Part shown: one piece after another, positions 55,319 through 64,000 of the stretch | How positions within the stretch are numbered: position 1 is the first letter of the stretch | Layout of the letters: each line of letters begins with the position of its first letter | Origin: Rivularia sp. PCC 7116 | GTDB lineage: Bacteria > Cyanobacteriota > Cyanobacteriia > Cyanobacteriales > Nostocaceae | Length of the DNA stretch: 64,000 bases | Direction: 5' to 3' | Assembly (NCBI RefSeq): GCF_000316665.1 | Contig: NC_019678.1 | Coordinates: 7,349,001-7,413,000 of the forward strand | The notes under the pieces: model-generated | Database searches by the model: none | Seen by the model: only the letters and a program-made list of their open reading frames with translations | What the model was told of the DNA's origin: nothing | Position numbers and translations under genes: made by a program

Positions 55319-58051
55319 TCACTTCTTTACACGTTCTCCAAAGCGTATCAATCTTTCTATCATGGCAAGACGATTTTCCCACACCCCAACTTGATAGGGA
55401 TTATTCAAAGCTTGTCGGCGCATCAAACTTCTAAATTGAGATTGAAAGCGAGTTACTGATGCTTTTGTTGCTTGTAAGTTGGCTTGAGATGGTGATTCTG
55501 CAAGCCGTTCTAAAGCGTTTTCTAAGATTTCTGCTTGAGAATTAAATTGGGAAATGCCGCTAGCTGACATTTTTAGCTGCTTATTTTGTAATGCAAATTC
55601 CCATTCTTTTTGCAAGGAAGCATAACGTAAAGCGGCAGTTTTGAACGGTTGACGGTAAGGAATCGGTTCTTCTTTGGGTTTATTCCCCTGAGTTCTGTTG
55701 AAAACTTGCTGTAGCTGCTGATTTTGCAAGTTCTCCGCTGCAAATAGCGCGTAGCCACCCACTGGTAAATCTCTAATTAACTGTATTTGGTCAAAAGCTC
55801 CTAAAGTTGGTAAATTTAACAAACGAATTCCCGGAACTAATAAAGTAGAACCTAATTTTTTCGATACAATCCAAGGTCGTGCTAATCTACTGAAAGTCTG
55901 AGTATCCAAAGCGTAAGTCATGGGGACAATTAAGTCTATATCGCCTCGTTTTGCCCAAACTTCCCAATGCTGCTGTAATTTTCCAATTCTTTCTTTTTCT
56001 GGTAGAGGAAAAACTGCTACAGACATAATTAAGTCTGGTTTTTTTTGTCGCATTTTTTGCGAAACTTGAGCGACAAAGCTATCTATCTGTTGAGTGCGAA
56101 AATCCGTCCATTTTTTCCAAAGATTGCGTTGACGCGGCGAAATTTTAAGCGGATCGATTCCATAACGCTGTTTAAATACACTTCTTGCAGCTTTTCCATA
56201 GCCGTAACTACGATTCCTTTGATGATCTTGAAAAGGATAGCGAATATAGTCTAAATGTAAACCGTCTACTTTATAGCGGGTAACAATTTCTTCGTACTGA
56301 TTTAATAAATACTGTCTTAACTGGGGATTCGCTGGGTCAAAAAATGGTTTATTTTGACCTTGAGGAATCATTTTTCCCCGTCTATCATAACCAGCCCAAT
56401 CGGGATGGGCGGCTAATACGGGGCCGGGATAGTTAGGATTAATACCTAAAATTTTATTATGCCGCTGGTTTCCTGCGGCAAACACCCATACCCAAGCATG
56501 TAATTCCATACCTCGGTTGTGGGCTAATTTAACAGCTGATTTTAATGGGTCCCAGTTACGAGTTAAAGGATTTTGCTGAGGTGCAACTTTGCTGGGATAA
56601 ACTGTATAACCAGCATTTACCGTTTCAAAAAATACCGTATTAATTCCTGCTTGTGAAAGTCTATCGAAGATTTTAGCTAATCCTTCTTCGTTTCTGGCTT
56701 TAACAATCGTTCCCCTATCAAGCCAAATTGCTCGAATTTCTGGTTGAGCAAACCTTTGATTTACAGGGAATTGATTCCATAAAGAATTTTTTGCTGCTAA
56801 CCACTGCCTGCGAGCTTCAGCGTATTTTTTCCTTGCGACTAATTGCGGTATTTGTTTAACAACTTCTTTAGCTTGCGATACTGCTTGTTGGCTGCTAAAA
56901 CTTAATGTTGCAGGTTGGCTGGATGCAAATTCTGCTGCCACATTTGCCTTTGCGGATTGAGAATTTCCGTTGCTTACTGCTGCAACCGATAAATTAGCAC
57001 TTTCAACTCGACCGATTAATTTGAGTAATTCTTGCTGTAGAGCTACTAATTCATTGCGACTAATCGGTTTGCGTGAATTAGGTTTGACATCAAGACGTAC
57101 CTTATCCTGCAAATTATCTATTGCTTCGTCAGATAGCTCGTCGGAGCGTCGAAAGTTAATATTTGAAGAAGGATTATTAGGGATTGCGGCAGTAATATTA
57201 AACGGAGCGGAAGTTGGAGTCGAACTTGTATTTATTTGGCTTAAGGAATTGGGTGAATTTTCAGCAACAACAGCATCAGAACATTCAGTAGAAGCACCTG
57301 GAATACTTTTAACCGCATTGGGTGAATTAGCATGTCGCTTCAAGGCTGCTTGCAACCAAGCACTATCCAAATTGGGATTTGCGGCGGTATCTGCTCCCCA
57401 TCGCCAACCAAAAAAAGTAGAACGTGAGTTAGCTAACACTGCTGCGGAATTATCTTTCTTATTCCATACCGCTGCTGTTTGAGTTGGTGAATTCGGAACT
57501 ACAACACCACCGCGAACTTCTCCAATCAATTTTTTATTGTTAGCCCATCGGTGTGGCTTCGCTTTAGAAGGTTGAAGCATCTGGGGTGAATCTAAACTGA
57601 ATCCCCAATAACCTCCTAAGATATTTTTCACCAATCGACGTACTCCCGGCGCAGATAAACTTGCCACCGGACCACTTGCGATAACCCGCCCGCCTTTACC
57701 TACCCATTCTTCTAAGCTAATTGCCTGTGATGGTGTCAGTGTTTCTACGTTGGGTAAAAACAGCACCGTGCGGCTTCCCCAATCGGCAGTATTTCTAACT
57801 TTATTTAAAGGAATTACGCAATAATTAACTCCAGATGCTTGCAGACGAGCGGTTATACCTTTCCACTGATTGGCATTTTCGCGGCTTTGAATAACACTAA
57901 TAACTGGTTCAGTTGATGCCGTCGCAGGTAAAATATTTAGTAAAGTACAAGCGATAAACTGACATTTGAAAAATAATAATTTGGTCTTAATAGACTTTAA
58001 TTTAACTTTTCTGATACCTTTGTGCTGTTTTCTCACTATTTCACCCCTCAT
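55319..58051 (-). CDS. GHL10-type glycoside hydrolase-like protein, exported
   Basis: The N-terminus has a positively charged start and a hydrophobic segment (about 28-45, a signal peptide or anchor). Residues about 50-250 form a domain of unknown type. A serine/asparagine-rich linker (about 255-340) follows. The C-terminal GHL10 (family-10-like) barrel spans about 440-760 with RAIWLDRG, GINTVFFETVNAGYTVYPSK, GMELHAWVWVFAAGN and a VDGLHLDYIRYPF motif bearing acidic residues likely to be catalytic. Related proteins act on cell-surface polysaccharide. 910 residues. ATG at 58051. Substrate not predictable. Confidence 0.85.
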   Translation of the reverse strand: MRGEIVRKQHKGIRKVKLKSIKTKLLFFKCQFIACTLLNILPATASTEPVISVIQSRENANQWKGITARLQASGVNYCVIPLNKVRNTADWGSRTVLFLPNVETLTPSQAISLEEWVGKGGRVIASGPVASLSAPGVRRLVKNILGGYWGFSLDSPQMLQPSKAKPHRWANNKKLIGEVRGGVVVPNSPTQTAAVWNKKDNSAAVLANSRSTFFGWRWGADTAANPNLDSAWLQAALKRHANSPNAVKSIPGASTECSDAVVAENSPNSLSQINTSSTPTSAPFNITAAIPNNPSSNINFRRSDELSDEAIDNLQDKVRLDVKPNSRKPISRNELVALQQELLKLIGRVESANLSVAAVSNGNSQSAKANVAAEFASSQPATLSFSSQQAVSQAKEVVKQIPQLVARKKYAEARRQWLAAKNSLWNQFPVNQRFAQPEIRAIWLDRGTIVKARNEEGLAKIFDRLSQAGINTVFFETVNAGYTVYPSKVAPQQNPLTRNWDPLKSAVKLAHNRGMELHAWVWVFAAGNQRHNKILGINPNYPGPVLAAHPDWAGYDRRGKMIPQGQNKPFFDPANPQLRQYLLNQYEEIVTRYKVDGLHLDYIRYPFQDHQRNRSYGYGKAARSVFKQRYGIDPLKISPRQRNLWKKWTDFRTQQIDSFVAQVSQKMRQKKPDLIMSVAVFPLPEKERIGKLQQHWEVWAKRGDIDLIVPMTYALDTQTFSRLARPWIVSKKLGSTLLVPGIRLLNLPTLGAFDQIQLIRDLPVGGYALFAAENLQNQQLQQVFNRTQGNKPKEEPIPYRQPFKTAALRYASLQKEWEFALQNKQLKMSASGISQFNSQAEILENALERLAESPSQANLQATKASVTRFQSQFRSLMRRQALNNPYQVGVWENRLAMIERLIRFGERVKK

Positions 58052-58361
58052 TGGATTTTGGTTTACTGATTGACGCTACTGTATCTACATCTACTGATAA
58101 GCTAATTTTTTATATAAATAACCAATTAGAATAATTTATGAGCAACAAATCAAGAGTTTATTAAACAGATAAAAAATATTTATAGAGGATTTATAGATAG
58201 TTTCATAAATAAATCCGCTTGATATTAATTCCCGTTACGCTTCTGGCAATTTTAGATAAAAAATTTTCCCTCACTCCCTCTCTCTCTCACTCTCTCCCTC
58301 AATCCCAAACGGTAATCTTTTACAGGAAAGGGAGTAACTTCCAACCCCTAACTATCTAATC
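58052..58361. other. Intergenic with a CT-rich low-complexity run
   Basis: 310 bases between the GHL10 gene and the radical-SAM gene. Positions 58269-58310 are a pyrimidine-rich CTC/TCACTC run of heptamer type. No ORF. Confidence 0.45.
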
Positions 58362-59684
58362 CTATTGAATGCAAACTTTAATTAGCTCCTCTACGTTTGT
58401 AACTGGAAAAATCTCCGTTTTTAAACTGTTAGCAACTTCCTCGACTGTTTTATCGTCTAAAAACACTTGCTCTCCATGCTTTAACATCACACTTGGTAAT
58501 AAAATCCCAGCACCTAAATCTTCATCCTGTAATTTCAACAGCAAATCGTGACCGGTTAATAAACCAGTAACGCTGATATCTTGTCCCCAATAATCGCTAG
58601 ATAAAGCACGCATATTAACAGATAAACCTTCCACCTCATTTAACTGTTTTTCAATTGGTTGAAAAGCTTGCTCAACTGCATTCCCTACTACCCAAGTTAA
58701 TTTTCTTGGCTTAACTTTTTGCGGCAATAATTCTCTTGCTGTTTGTAAAAACTCCTTGATAAACAAACGAATTGAACCAACACCATTATCAATTTGAGGA
58801 TAATCTTCGTATTCAGCTTCACATGGTAATTCCTCTCCTGCAATTAAAAACCATTCATCAGCCAACCATACACAATTTGAACCAAAAGTTTCCTTGAATT
58901 CTTGCTGCAATTTCCGCACTTGAGAAATAACTTCTCCTGCTTTCTTTCGCGTCACCGGTGTAAGTTCATCTTCTTGAGGACGAAACCGCGTCAAACCCAC
59001 TGGTACCACTGCAACAGAAGCGACAGCAGGTAATTCACCGGTATGAAAAGACGCTAAATCGCGCAGAGTTTTTTCTAAGTGTACGGCATCATTGATACCA
59101 GGACAAACAACTACTTGTGCGTTAATTTGTAGCCTTCTTTCCTGAAACCACCTGATATTATCGAGAATTTCTCCCGCTCGTTGATTTTTGAGCAATCTAA
59201 TTCTTACTTCGGGTTCGGTAGCATGAACCGATACATAAAGCGGTGACAGTCGCATCTGTTCGATTCTTTGCCATTCTCGTTGCGGCAGATTAGTTAAAGT
59301 CAGGTAAGAACCGTAGAGAAAACTTAAGCGATAATCATCATCTTTAAAGTAAAGACTAGAGCGTTTACCAGGCGGTTGTTGATCGATAAAACAGAAAGGG
59401 CAGCGATTATTGCACTGAATTAAACCATCAAAAAGTGCAGTTTCAAATTCTAAACCTAAATCATCATCGTAATCTTTTTCAATTTCAATTTGATGAGTTT
59501 TTCCTTTCTCATCCAAAATTTCTAATTCTAAAACTTCATCAGCACATAAGAACTGATAATCAATTAAATCTCGGGGGCGCATACCATTAATACTAACGAT
59601 TGCATCGCCAACTTCAAATCCAATTTCTGCGCCGATAGAATCCGGCAAAATTTTAGTAATGCGGGCAGGACTTATGTTCATCAT
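58362..59684 (-). CDS. PDZ-like/radical-SAM protein (TIGR03279-type, DUF512)
   Basis: The family is characteristic of cyanobacteria, as I recall it. Residues about 5-70 form a PDZ-like domain (ITKILPDSIGAEIGFEVGDAI). A CxxxCxxC cluster (C91, C95, C98 in IQCNNRCPFCFI) and FKDDDYRLSFLYGSYLTLTNL belong to the radical-SAM core, and VVPVGLTRFR marks the barrel end. The C-terminal DUF512 part contains GSNCVWLADEWFLIAGEELP and LLTGHDLL. Substrate unknown. ATG at 59684 with a second ATG next to it. Confidence 0.9.
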   Translation of the reverse strand: MMNISPARITKILPDSIGAEIGFEVGDAIVSINGMRPRDLIDYQFLCADEVLELEILDEKGKTHQIEIEKDYDDDLGLEFETALFDGLIQCNNRCPFCFIDQQPPGKRSSLYFKDDDYRLSFLYGSYLTLTNLPQREWQRIEQMRLSPLYVSVHATEPEVRIRLLKNQRAGEILDNIRWFQERRLQINAQVVVCPGINDAVHLEKTLRDLASFHTGELPAVASVAVVPVGLTRFRPQEDELTPVTRKKAGEVISQVRKLQQEFKETFGSNCVWLADEWFLIAGEELPCEAEYEDYPQIDNGVGSIRLFIKEFLQTARELLPQKVKPRKLTWVVGNAVEQAFQPIEKQLNEVEGLSVNMRALSSDYWGQDISVTGLLTGHDLLLKLQDEDLGAGILLPSVMLKHGEQVFLDDKTVEEVANSLKTEIFPVTNVEELIKVCIQ

Positions 59685-59891
59685 TTAGGGCTTAAGAGTT
59701 GATAATTATGAGTTACGAGTTAGGAATTAATAATCATAATTATTTTAAGGTATTTATAGTTTCCTCGATAAAAAATACTCAAATACAAAAAAATAACTAG
59801 CTTTAAGTAAATTTAGTAAATCTAGTAAATACCGTTCATTTTATAATTAATTTTTTCCTGCTCCCAGCTTCTCATTCCTCCCTCCTAACTC

Positions 59892-60923
59892 TTAACTATT
59901 TTCCAAGAATCCCGTAGCAATGCTACCTAATATCAAAATTCCAAACACCAACCGATACCAAACAAACACCCAGGTACTTTGAGTTTTCAGGAAGCGCAGC
60001 AAACTAGCGATCGCTAAATAAGAAAATACCCCTGAAGAGACTATTGCTGCTGTCAAAGAAGTCATTTGACTAGCATCAACTCCTGCTGATAACAAATCCT
60101 GCAACTTAACTAATCCAGCCAAAGAAATAGCGGGAATACCCAGCAAAAACGAAAATCTTGCTGCTGTTTCTCGCTCTAAATTTAAAAACAGCCCTGCTGT
60201 TAAAGTTGAACCACTTCGCGATACACCAGGTATTAGCGCCAAAGCTTGAGCAAAACCCATTAGTAATCCATCTAACATTACTAAATTTTCAAAATCACGC
60301 CGACGTTTGCCAAGTTTTTCCGCTAACCCCAACAGTATGGACATGACTATAGAAGCAATTGCGATCGCGCTCATACTCCGCAGCGGCGAGTTATCGAAAT
60401 CGGGAATAAAAATTTTAATAATTATCCCAAATAAAAGTATGGGCAATGTGCCAAAAAGAATACCGATACACAAACGAAAATCAAAGTCCATATAGTCAGA
60501 AAGCACCATAGCCCTGGTAGCACCTCTGAAAATCCTGGACAAATCTTTCCAGAAATACCACAGTACCGCAGCAATACTTCCTAACTGAATTACCGCACTA
60601 AAAGCGACTCCTGGATCTCCCCAACCCAGCGCTACAGGAACAGCTTTTAAATGAGCCGTGCTGCTAATTGGTAAAAATTCTGTTGCACCTTGTACAAAGC
60701 CTAAAAAAATCGCTTGCCATACCTTCATTTGCTGCACTCCATCGGCTGCTGTAGAAGGTTGATTGGCAAACGTTTTTAATGGATGTATCGCAATGCTGAG
60801 TATGGCGGATGCTACAGCTAAAAACCAGAATAATTGACGTTGAATAAAATTACGTACATTTGTTCTTGCCATTAAAGCAAAAGCAAACCTTCGTGTTTCA
60901 CAAAGCTTTTTGTCATTATTCAT
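59892..60923 (-). CDS. uppP: Undecaprenyl-diphosphatase, tandem copy 1
   Basis: UppP (BacA) removes a phosphate from undecaprenyl pyrophosphate to recycle the lipid carrier for wall and polysaccharide synthesis; extra copies can give bacitracin resistance. It has about eight membrane helices and the motifs QGATEFLPISSTAHLKAVPV and IPGVSRSGSTLTAG. An N-terminal extension of about 60 residues includes a hydrophobic stretch, a possible signal anchor; the MARTN start at 60872 is an alternative. It is about 70 percent identical (my visual estimate) to the next copy at 61124. Confidence 0.92.
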   Translation of the reverse strand: MNNDKKLCETRRFAFALMARTNVRNFIQRQLFWFLAVASAILSIAIHPLKTFANQPSTAADGVQQMKVWQAIFLGFVQGATEFLPISSTAHLKAVPVALGWGDPGVAFSAVIQLGSIAAVLWYFWKDLSRIFRGATRAMVLSDYMDFDFRLCIGILFGTLPILLFGIIIKIFIPDFDNSPLRSMSAIAIASIVMSILLGLAEKLGKRRRDFENLVMLDGLLMGFAQALALIPGVSRSGSTLTAGLFLNLERETAARFSFLLGIPAISLAGLVKLQDLLSAGVDASQMTSLTAAIVSSGVFSYLAIASLLRFLKTQSTWVFVWYRLVFGILILGSIATGFLENS

Positions 60924-60926
60924 CAC

Positions 60927-61123
60927 AATCCGCCAGTTATTATTGTTTGTTCAAGATCCAATGTCTATATCTTGCATAAACAATCAGTATACTCAAGACT
61001 ACAACTATACAAACAGCGAGCAGTTATCAGTGAGCAGTTATCAGTTACCAATTACCGATTACCAATTACCGATTACCAATACCCAGTTTATTTATAATTA
61101 ACTCCCAACTCCCAATTCTTAAC
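60927..61123. repeat. Heptamer arrays between the uppP copies
   Basis: Between the tandem uppP genes, about 61013-61085 carries heptamer-like units: AGTTATC/AGTGAGC and ATTACCA/GTTACCA/ATTACCG repeats. It includes no gene. The arrays lie upstream of copy 1 and downstream of copy 2. Confidence 0.75.
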
Positions 61124-62089
61124 TCATATATTCTCAAGTACACCGAAGTATAAACCAGCTAATATAGCAATACCAAATATCAAGCGGTACCAAACAAATA
61201 TCCAGGTACTTCTGGTTTTTAAGAATTTTACTAACCAAGCAATTGCTAAATAAGAAAATATCCCGGATGATATTACACTTGCTATCAAGGTAAGAATTTG
61301 CGAACTCTCAACTCCCACTTCTAATAAATCTTTAAGTGAGATTAAGCCAGCTAAGCTAATAGCGGGAATACCTAATAAAAAGGAAAATCTTGCTGCTGTT
61401 TCCCTTTCCAAACCCATAAATAATCCTGCTGTCAAAGTAGAGCCGCTTCTAGAAACACCAGGTATCAACGCCAAAGCTTGAGCGCAACCCATCAATATTC
61501 CATCAATCATTCCCAATTTTTCAAAATTACGCTGTCTGCTGCCTTTTATTTCTGCTAGCCCCAATAACAGCGCCATCACAATCGAAACGATTGCTATAAC
61601 CACCATACCCCGGACAGTATTTTCATAAAACTCTTCAAAAACAATTTTGAGTAAAAGCCCCAAAATTACTATAGGAAATGTTCCTATGGCAATTCCCAAA
61701 GCAATGCGAAAATCAGTATCTTGATAATCTTTGCGTCTTATAGCAATATACGCGCCACTAAGAACTCTCGTTAAATCTCCCCAGAAGTACCACAGTACGG
61801 CAACAATACTACCAAGCTGAATCACGGCACTAAAAGCTGAGCCTGGATCTCCCCAACCAAGTGCTACTGGTACAGCCTTTAAATGAGCCGTGCTGCTGAT
61901 GGGTAAAAATTCTGTGGCACCTTGGACAAAACCCAAAAAAATGCCTTGCCAGACGTTCATTTGCGAAGCCCCATCGACAACAGCAGTGCTGGCATCTTGA
62001 CTCAAAACTTTTAATGGAAATGTCGCTACTGATAAAACACTACTTCCTATCATCAATAACGGAAACAGCAAACGTTTGGATACAGCCAT
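61124..62089 (-). CDS. uppP: Undecaprenyl-diphosphatase, tandem copy 2
   Basis: Same family and motifs as the neighbour at 59892 (QGATEFLPISSTAHLKAVPV and IPGVSRSGSTLTAG identical). 321 residues with a shorter N-terminal hydrophobic extension (MAVSKRLLFPLLMIGSSVLS). ATG at 62089. The two copies presumably arose by duplication and then diverged mainly near the ends. Having two may support different polysaccharide pathways or stronger recycling. Confidence 0.92.
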   Translation of the reverse strand: MAVSKRLLFPLLMIGSSVLSVATFPLKVLSQDASTAVVDGASQMNVWQGIFLGFVQGATEFLPISSTAHLKAVPVALGWGDPGSAFSAVIQLGSIVAVLWYFWGDLTRVLSGAYIAIRRKDYQDTDFRIALGIAIGTFPIVILGLLLKIVFEEFYENTVRGMVVIAIVSIVMALLLGLAEIKGSRQRNFEKLGMIDGILMGCAQALALIPGVSRSGSTLTAGLFMGLERETAARFSFLLGIPAISLAGLISLKDLLEVGVESSQILTLIASVISSGIFSYLAIAWLVKFLKTRSTWIFVWYRLIFGIAILAGLYFGVLENI

Positions 62090-62387
62090 GAATATACCTA
62101 TCTACCCGTAATTACCAACGATTACACTTTCAACCACTTCTGTACTGTTTACAGGAAAAAATACGGCTATTGATTATTTATTCCTGTTTACTTAGAGCCT
62201 TGAAGCCTAATTCTCGCTACAGCATACCTGTAAACCAAGATTTTTTATTTATGATTTTTTTAAAGATTTTATAGTTGGCTACAATTAGGTTATTATGACT
62301 ATGCCCCCCCAGGGGATAGGATATACCCAGTGAAGGGTTGTAATTGAACCTTAAGAAAAGTTAATCTTTGTAAAGAAGATTAAAATA
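62090..62387. other. Intergenic between divergent uppP and DUF3120 genes
   Basis: 298 bases; contains a CCCCCCC run near 62305-62311 and an AGGGGATAGGATA stretch. No ORF or clear operator seen. Confidence 0.4.
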
Positions 62388-63221
62388 TTGACTAATAATA
62401 CCTTGTATTCATATCCAGTTTTTAACCCCGTGACTCAAACACTTGAAAGTCTCGAATCTTTAGAAATCAAGACAATAGCGAATCAAAAAGTGATAACCAC
62501 AGTAATACCCCTACATAAAGAGAAAGATGAGAATTTGACATCTTTCTCAACCTCTCCCCTAACGCCTCTGTTTTCTGGGGTTATATTCCGACAAGCTTTA
62601 CTGGTATTTGCTGCGGCAGTATTTTTAGTGTCGGTACCTGTATTCATTGAAGCGCCTTTAGTAAGAGCGCTACCGTGGTTGAGTGTGGCTTTAACAGCAG
62701 CTTGGGTATGGTTAAGTAAAAAATTGATGTCACGCAGTTCTACTTATATTTGGGGGGATTTACTCTTAGGCTTCAGTTGGAGTTGGTTGGCTGGTTCTAT
62801 ATATTGGGGTTGGCTGCGCTGGGAACCTTTGTGGCATTTACCCGTAGAATCAATTGGTTTGCCTTTTGCTATTTGGTGTTTGTATCGTAATTGGGGCAAA
62901 GTCGGCAACTGGTTTTACTTTGGTTCTCTGCTGGGCACAGTTTTGACCGACATATATTTTTACATAGTGGACTTAATACCGTATTGGCGGCAGATTATGC
63001 TTGTAGAGCCAGAAGCAGCTTCACCTGTTTTAAAAGCAGCACTTTCGCAAGTACAAACACCAGCAGGAGAGGCTTGGGCAATTATCTTAGCTGTAGTGTT
63101 GTTAAGCATTGGAATTATACCTTTAAAATATAAGCAGCTACACTGGTATGCTTTTAGTGGAGCAGTTTTGAGCACAATTTTAGTAGACAGCTTATTCTTA
63201 ATCGCTGCCGTTCTAGCTTGA
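62388..63221 (+). CDS. DUF3120-family membrane protein
   Basis: Family of cyanobacterial integral membrane proteins of unknown function. After a soluble 60-residue segment come about seven hydrophobic helices (LVFAAAVFLVSVPVFIEAPL, WGDLLLGFSWSWLAGSIYWG, FYFGSLLGTVLTDIYFYIVD, WAIILAVVLLSIGIIPLKY, AVLSTILVDSLFLIAAVLA). The only in-frame starts are TTG at 62388 and GTG at 62430; I list the TTG but the GTG would only shorten the soluble end. Confidence 0.85.
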   Translation: MTNNTLYSYPVFNPVTQTLESLESLEIKTIANQKVITTVIPLHKEKDENLTSFSTSPLTPLFSGVIFRQALLVFAAAVFLVSVPVFIEAPLVRALPWLSVALTAAWVWLSKKLMSRSSTYIWGDLLLGFSWSWLAGSIYWGWLRWEPLWHLPVESIGLPFAIWCLYRNWGKVGNWFYFGSLLGTVLTDIYFYIVDLIPYWRQIMLVEPEAASPVLKAALSQVQTPAGEAWAIILAVVLLSIGIIPLKYKQLHWYAFSGAVLSTILVDSLFLIAAVLA

Positions 63222-63497
63222 GTAGAGGATATCGGCTTTTGCGAACGCTACTAATGGTTGTAAAAATTCAATCATTGATTGTTTTCAATAATTTTTTGCA
63301 AAAATCTTACTCTAAATCCCTGGGAGTAAATATTAGATATATTGATAAGCTGTATATTAGTTTTTGATAACTGCTGTGTTTGAATTAAGCTAATTACTAC
63401 GAGCATCTGTCGTTTATGCGTTATCTGTGATGAATGACATATCAGTAGTAACTGGCTTAACACTTTGTGTAAGTTTGATGGAAAGAGGTAGAAAATC
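63222..63497. other. Upstream region of psbU
   Basis: About 276 AT-rich bases between DUF3120 and psbU. It must contain the psbU promoter. GAAAGAGGTAG (63481-63491) is the ribosome-binding site. Confidence 0.45.
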
Positions 63498-63938
63498 GTG
63501 AAACGATTGGCGCATTTAGTAACAATATTTAGTTTGTTAATCGGGTTTTGGGGATGGTTAGGCTCTGGGGGAGCAGCCCAAGCAGCAAATTTAAATCAAT
63601 TCGCTGTTAATAACGCTCCTATTTTTGCAATTGATTCGTCCCGAGTACTACGGAATCGAGCAGATGAAAAGCTTGCAGATGTTTATGGTGACAAAATTGA
63701 TTTAAACAATACTAACATCGGAGCTTTTCAAAGATATCGGGGACTATATCCTACACTTGCTAAGAAGATAGTCTTTAACGCTCCTTACGACAATGTAGAA
63801 GATGTGCTTGATCTTGAAGGTTTGAGCGAAAGACAAAAACAACGTTTACAGGCTAACTTGGAGAACTTCACAGTTAACCCACCAGAAGAAATCTTTATTG
63901 ATGGCGATGAGCGCATCAATAATGGTATTTACAGATAA
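63498..63938 (+). CDS. psbU: Photosystem II extrinsic protein PsbU (12 kDa)
   Basis: PsbU stabilises the oxygen-evolving manganese cluster at the lumenal face of photosystem II in cyanobacteria. A signal peptide (about 1-30, hydrophobic [19 protein letters not shown] ending at A-N) precedes the mature domain. The motifs are [40 protein letters not shown], and helix-hairpin-helix-like [20 protein letters not shown]. The 146-residue length is normal. The start is GTG at 63498. The window ends 62 bases past the stop with nothing further visible. Confidence 0.97.
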   Translation: MKRLAHLVTIFSLLIGFWGWLGSGGAAQAANLNQFAVNNAPIFAIDSSRVLRNRADEKLADVYGDKIDLNNTNIGAFQRYRGLYPTLAKKIVFNAPYDNVEDVLDLEGLSERQKQRLQANLENFTVNPPEEIFIDGDERINNGIYR

Positions 63939-64000
63939 TCACTTTTGTGGTTTGAAATATCTCAGTTGTTAATTCTGGCTTTTGATTTGAAATTCAGATA

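Noticed and set aside
56970-57482. 170-codon frame on plus strand
   Set aside because: Shadow of the GHL10 gene; low-complexity composition, no start signal.

Overview
The window is a piece of a cyanobacterial chromosome, most likely a filamentous heterocyst-forming one (Nostocales). It holds psbU for the photosystem II extrinsic protein, the circadian input protein gene ldpA, and several proteins of types I associate with cyanobacteria: DUF3120, DUF3386, the PDZ/radical-SAM family and a Mo-nitrogenase C-terminal-domain protein. The HIP1 octamer GCGATCGC recurs, as do arrays of degenerate 7-bp repeats typical of Nostocales. The DNA is AT-rich with long intergenic gaps. I cannot name the species; a Rivularia/Calothrix-like genome would fit. 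I saw no tRNA, rRNA or CRISPR array, and no intact transposase gene.

Layout. 1-6.2 kb: partial cysteine desulfurase, ruvC, membrane-anchored yvcK, an RTX-protein fragment, a non-autonomous mobile element with a target-site duplication, tsaE. 6.2-14.8 kb: pyrC, lepB, a REC-GGDEF-EAL regulator, a histidine-kinase scrap, ldpA and the R3H/AAA ATPase gene. 15-18.2 kb: a heavily decayed bioA followed directly by an NgoPII-like restriction-modification pair. 18.2-23.3 kb: phzF-like, pdxJ and a MocR/PdxR-type regulator, divergent from an EamA transporter, then a PRXL2-type peroxiredoxin. 23.6-30.6 kb: a GCS2-type ligase with a degenerate methyltransferase, a TerB/Mo-nitrogenase-like protein, obgE, a membrane protein and an S66 peptidase. 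30.7-38.5 kb: glycosyltransferase, PG-binding/HEAT membrane protein, second EamA transporter, DUF3386, GFA protein, lipB, hpf/lrtA. 38.5-45.9 kb: dnaK, an Rpn-type nuclease pseudogene split by a 150-bp TA-flanked element, dus, a J-domain protein, two small proteins. 46-51.8 kb: tandem Crp/Fnr regulators, LtrA, a DHA2 drug transporter. 52-64 kb: a 45-residue protein with its own terminator, an orphan HlyD-type adaptor, a disordered NDR-repeat protein, a GHL10 glycoside hydrolase, a radical-SAM protein, tandem uppP genes, DUF3120 and psbU.

Most genes are single transcription units of core metabolism. Plausible co-transcribed groups are ldpA with the R3H ATPase gene, the restriction enzyme with its methyltransferase, the regulator-pdxJ-phzF group, and the methyltransferase with the GCS2 ligase.

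The most distinctive content is non-coding and mobile. One element family (about 115-146 bp) has ends beginning GGCGTTGCTGA or GGCATTGCTGA and 8-bp target duplications at three sites. A second, 150-bp hairpin element sits in a nuclease gene; removing it with one TA copy restores the reading frame exactly. Heptamer arrays have entered genes, supplying stop codons and C-terminal residues, one likely start codon and one in-frame internal insertion. Decay is widespread, with five gene remnants and one probable dying methyltransferase. I did not find a clearly new multi-gene defence or biosynthetic system.
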